Positions 61,581 to 64,000 of a DNA stretch of 64,000 nt are shown piece by piece (positions within the stretch are counted from its first letter, which is position 1; each line of letters opens with the position of its first letter). The stretch lies in assembly GCA_019358985.1 (NCBI GenBank), contig JAHHIJ010000004.1:186001-250000 (forward strand), in the 5' to 3' direction. Source of the stretch: Tolypothrix brevis GSE-NOS-MK-07-07A (GTDB taxonomy: Bacteria > Cyanobacteriota > Cyanobacteriia > Cyanobacteriales > Nostocaceae). The notes beneath the pieces were generated by a model. It was not told where the DNA came from, did no database searches, and was given only the letters and a program-made list of their open reading frames with translations. Made by a program: the position numbers and the translations under genes.

Positions 61581-61976
61581 TTACCGTGAAGACATATAAT
61601 CTCGTAAATCTTTTGTACGTTGTTTTGTCAGTCTCTCTAAACAGCCATTACGAAAGATTTCATAACCTGTGCCACCACGGGAGTTATATACTTCAAAATT
61701 GCAGTTGTTATCGCGAAACTTAATCCATGACTGTTGTCCAATAATTAATAACTGCTTTGGCTCGCTGTTTAAGGTAGAAGTGACTTGTTGATAAAGTTGA
61801 TTTAGTTTTCTATCTGCTGCTTGGTAAGATTGTTGAGAACAAAATTTCAATTCTGGTGTCGTTATTGCCTTAGAGCAATTAATTTTTTGTGTTTGAGCAA
61901 TGCTGGACGGAGAAATTACTAAAATTGATAACGGTGCGATCGCAACCAAGATAAATGTGCTAATTTGTTTATACAT
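61581..61976 (-). CDS. LprI/DUF1311-family secreted protein
   Basis: The 131-residue protein has a signal peptide (about residues 1-27, ending SSIAQ) and the DUF1311/LprI pattern: INCSKAITTPELKFCSQQSY, AADRKLNQLYQQV, QSWIKFRDNNCNFEV and a final Cys in GCLERLTKQRT. The four cysteines probably form two disulfides. The family includes lysozyme inhibitors, so a cell-envelope role is likely but unproven. It is 237 bp upstream of the S8 protease start. Confidence 0.85.
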   Translation of the reverse strand: MYKQISTFILVAIAPLSILVISPSSIAQTQKINCSKAITTPELKFCSQQSYQAADRKLNQLYQQVTSTLNSEPKQLLIIGQQSWIKFRDNNCNFEVYNSRGGTGYEIFRNGCLERLTKQRTKDLRDYMSSR

Positions 61977-62090
61977 GGATAATATTGCTAGAGAAAAACT
62001 CGCTTTTTGGGAAATTATGCTTAATTCCCTGGGGTAATGATTTACAAGCTAGTATAAATCTTGACATTTTCTGATAAATTTCCAAAAGTC

Positions 62091-62630
62091 TTAAGATTTG
62101 CACATAAAGGAAAATTCAGTTTTGACATTCCAGAGTTTGCCGTCGTGAAGTAGCAGCGTTAAGCGATGGCACTTGAACTCAAAATGTAACTGTCGAGCCA
62201 CAAATTCTCTCCAAGCAATTCTAAAGTTTTGCTTTGTTAAATCCCGAAATGCTACCGTCAGATGTGGAGTGAATGAGCGATTTTGAGTGTCAATAATTCC
62301 CAAGTTCTCCACATACGCCATTAAATCAGCTTGCAAATCCATCAATTCTGGACTTTGCACAACATCAATATAAATGACGCGGGGAGGAAATGCCGCAAAG
62401 TTATGAAGTTTGACGGGTATAGACTCTCGACTACTGGCAAATTGATTGAGAGAATCTTCTAAAAATGATACATTGCTATCTGCCCATTCAAAAGGCGGTT
62501 GTAAGGTGACATGGGGTGGAGATTTTTGTGCTCCACTACTAGCATAGCGATCGGCAAAGTATTGTTTAATTTCGTTGGCGCAGTCTTGAATATGCTGCGG
62601 TGGTAACAAAGCGACAAAATAACGACTCAT
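62091..62630 (-). CDS. 2'-5' RNA ligase-family (2H phosphoesterase) protein
   Basis: The 179-residue protein has the two H-x-T/S motifs of the 2H superfamily: PPHVTLQPPF (about residue 41) and FTPHLTVAF (about 123). It belongs to the LigT/ThpR group that opens or closes 2',3'-cyclic phosphate RNA ends, though the biological substrate is unknown. Start ATG 62630. No operon partner. Confidence 0.88.
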   Translation of the reverse strand: MSRYFVALLPPQHIQDCANEIKQYFADRYASSGAQKSPPHVTLQPPFEWADSNVSFLEDSLNQFASSRESIPVKLHNFAAFPPRVIYIDVVQSPELMDLQADLMAYVENLGIIDTQNRSFTPHLTVAFRDLTKQNFRIAWREFVARQLHFEFKCHRLTLLLHDGKLWNVKTEFSFMCKS

Positions 62631-62720
62631 AACCTTTTAGATTATAAAGTACAGCCGGCAACGAATAATGCTATTTACGGACTGAGGATTTGAGATGATG
62701 AAAATACTGCCTAGCTTAGA

Positions 62721-62820
62721 TATTAGACATCTCCCGAAAAGATGTACCAGACGTAGCACTGCTACGTCTAATCAAGGGTTTTGGGCAACGCATAGTTCAT
62801 TTCTACTCCTATGTCTATTA
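62721..62820. mobile_element. 100-bp M1 miniature element, most complete copy
   Basis: TATTAGACAT (62721-62730) and ATGTCTATTA (62811-62820) are nearly perfect 10-bp terminal inverted repeats. In between: CTCCCGAAAAGATGTACC, the palindrome AGACGTAGCACTGCTACGTC (62749 on), AATCAAGGGTTTTGGGCAAC and TTCATTTCTACTCCT. It ends 30 bp upstream of the YCII start and so may carry promoter or leader sequence. Confidence 0.75.
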
Positions 62821-62849
62821 CAAACGAAAATTTGAGAGGAAGCAAGTAG

Positions 62850-63116
62850 ATGCCTTGGTTTGTCAAGATTGAAGAGGGCAAAGTCGATAAAAACATCTTT
62901 GACCAATATGTACCCGCTCACAAAGTTTATGTTGAAGATTTGATAGCCAAAGGACACAAAGCGCGATCGGGCTACTGGGGGAAAATGGGAGGTGGTATGT
63001 TGCTATTTGAAGCAGCTTCAATGGATGAGGCAAAAGCGATTGTCGCTCTCGATCCCTTGGTGCAAAATGGCTGCGTCAATTACCAGCTTTACGAATGGCG
63101 GATTGTAGTCGAATAA
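62850..63116 (+). CDS. YCII-domain protein
   Basis: An 88-residue protein with the YciI-like fold: PWFVKIEEGKVDK, AHKVYVEDLIAKGHKARSGYW, GGGMLLFEAASMDEAKAIVALDP and YQLYEWRIVVE. Such proteins have a conserved His/Asp pair (His in PAHKVY, Asp in ALDPLV) and may be small hydrolases or transporters of reactive compounds. ATG 62850 is preceded by GAGAGGAAGCAAGTAG, a strong ribosome-binding site. Confidence 0.85.
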   Translation: MPWFVKIEEGKVDKNIFDQYVPAHKVYVEDLIAKGHKARSGYWGKMGGGMLLFEAASMDEAKAIVALDPLVQNGCVNYQLYEWRIVVE

Positions 63117-63274
63117 CACACATCTACTAATTTTTGTGTTATGATTGTGAGTGACCTGGAACTATGCGACTCCAACGCCCAAATCTTGTCAGAACCGGAA
63201 GGTGGCAGCAATACGGGATGCTTGTAGTAGGCGTAGTCTCCGGGTCGCCCAATTTTTAGGAGCGCGTCTCTGCA

Positions 63275-63655
63275 ATGCCTGGTTTTGGAGATATTGTTCA
63301 AAAAGCTTTTTACCTCGGTGTCGGGTTAGCTTCTTACGCTGGTGAGAAAGCAGGAGGAAAATTAGCCGAGTTGCGATCGCAAGTCCAAAAACTGGCAGAT
63401 GAAATGGTTGCAAAAGGCGAAATGAATACAGAAGAAGCCCGCCGCTTCGTCGAAGATATGATGAAGCAAGCTCAACAGCAACCACCATCTGATGCTACCG
63501 CTCCAGAAAAACGCCCCTCGGAACCGCGTCGCATCGAAATTTTAGAAGACGATGAGCCAACGATGAAAGATGCATCAACTGACAATGTTGATGAATTGGG
63601 TGAACAAGTCCGAAAACTGCAAGAAGAGTTGAGACGACTGCAACGCGATAAGTAG
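63275..63655 (+). CDS. Phasin-like helical protein
   Basis: The 126-residue protein begins MPGFGDIVQKAFYLGVGLAS, then has a long helix with EKAGGKLAELRSQVQKLADEM, a conserved-looking GEMNTEEARRFVEDMM and an acidic linker, ending in a second helix rich in leucine and arginine. Cyanobacterial proteins of this kind are often annotated as phasin-family. A role at granule surfaces is inferred weakly; no polyhydroxyalkanoate genes are nearby. The partial gene at the window's end begins 117 bp later. Confidence 0.7.
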   Translation: MPGFGDIVQKAFYLGVGLASYAGEKAGGKLAELRSQVQKLADEMVAKGEMNTEEARRFVEDMMKQAQQQPPSDATAPEKRPSEPRRIEILEDDEPTMKDASTDNVDELGEQVRKLQEELRRLQRDK

Positions 63656-63772
63656 TTCTTAGTACCGCGTTACAAATCATAAATTAATACATATTTACCA
63701 GGGTGTATTATAGTGCTTATTACCCACTTAGCACGAAGCGTCCTGTAAAAAGCTAGTAAGGGCGTGAATTTT

Positions 63773-64000
63773 ATGGAAAACTGGCAAAAAGATATCGCGG
63801 AAATCATAGAAACAGTAGCAGATGAAGTAGATCGCTTCTTCTTGGGTATGGGTGACATGGTGGATGCCTTTTTTGAGCTAACCGAAGAAATTAGCGATCA
63901 ATTACAAAATAGCATTGGTGTTGAGATTGACCAGTATTTACAAGATTTGGCTGAACCAATTTTAGAAGTATATTGGGAATTGGAAGAAGTTGTTGGCGAT
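63773..64000 (+). CDS. Hypothetical protein, 3' end outside window
   Basis: A frame from ATG 63773 that stays open to the last base (76 codons): acidic and helical, MENWQKDIAEIIETVADEVD, then FFLGMGDMVDAFFELTEEIS and YLQDLAEPILEVYWELEEVV. GGGCGTGAATTTT precedes the ATG (weak site). I recall similar unnamed proteins in cyanobacteria but cannot assign a function. Truncated by the window edge. Confidence 0.65.
   Translation, partial: MENWQKDIAEIIETVADEVDRFFLGMGDMVDAFFELTEEISDQLQNSIGVEIDQYLQDLAEPILEVYWELEEVVGD

Noticed and set aside
2391-62820. CRISPR-like arrays
   Set aside because: The palindromes and heptamer tracts have no regular unique spacers between identical direct repeats, and no cas genes were seen.

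Overview
The window is chromosomal DNA of a filamentous, heterocyst-type (Nostocales-like) cyanobacterium. The evidence is the very frequent octamer GCGATCGC (HIP1), a Rubisco activase with a C-terminal RbcS-like domain, cyanobacterial families (DUF1825, DUF3143, an SLH-OprB porin, a DnaK3-type chaperone with a partner J protein), and intergenic DNA crowded with heptamer tandem repeats, tiny palindromes and miniature inverted-repeat elements of the kind known from Nostoc relatives. No rRNA, tRNA, CRISPR array, prophage or intact insertion sequence was recognised. One gene runs off each edge.

Layout. 0-7.2 kb: the 3' part of a PEP-synthase-like enzyme, a DUF1361 membrane protein, a secreted repeat protein, an SLH/OprB porin and a lipoprotein. 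7.5-10.5 kb: a four-gene energy-coupling-factor uptake system for cobalt or nickel (cbiM, a PDGLE/CbiN-like gene, cbiQ, cbiO). 10.6-17 kb: a Fe-S PD-(D/E)XK nuclease, a phosphohexomutase, a LapA-domain protein, an AT-rich methyltransferase and two paralogous seven-repeat FG-GAP (beta-propeller) proteins. 17.8-31.3 kb: housekeeping genes (hemN, family 4 uracil-DNA glycosylase, pyrF, tyrS, a class A penicillin-binding protein, lepB) mixed with small conserved genes. 31.6-33.8 kb: a small accessory patch (Uma2 nuclease, an IS200/IS605-like end remnant, an overlapping pair of unknown genes). 34-41.7 kb: clpC, rimI, then lysA-cdaA-uppS, linking lysine/peptidoglycan precursor supply, c-di-AMP synthesis and undecaprenyl phosphate synthesis. 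42-49.3 kb: a FIST sensor plus histidine kinase, a YafQ-like toxin-antitoxin pair, dnaK3-dnaJ and an M28 peptidase. 49.4-56.9 kb: an accessory island with a double-domain protein kinase, two Rpn/DUF2887-type nucleases, a VapBC-like pair, a bestrophin and a Uma2 nuclease, joined by HIP1-bounded AT-rich repeats. 57-64 kb: rca, a peptidoglycan-binding protein next to a subtilisin-like protease, and small genes.

The most notable signal is the behaviour of the small repeats. The elements that fill the intergenic DNA also lie in frame inside three protein genes: a double palindrome in lysA, a purine-rich plus CTCCTTGT repeat in the porin linker, and a 47-bp double hairpin in the export-signal region of the 391-residue secreted protein. 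A miniature element also supplies the stop codon of cbiO, and heptamer repeats abut the cdaA start. The palindromes have interchangeable flanks and are nested inside at least three families of miniature elements, one copy of which is flanked by a 9-bp direct repeat. This points to a set of recently or still mobile, apparently non-coding elements that contribute protein sequence. No new defence or metabolic system could be demonstrated from sequence alone.
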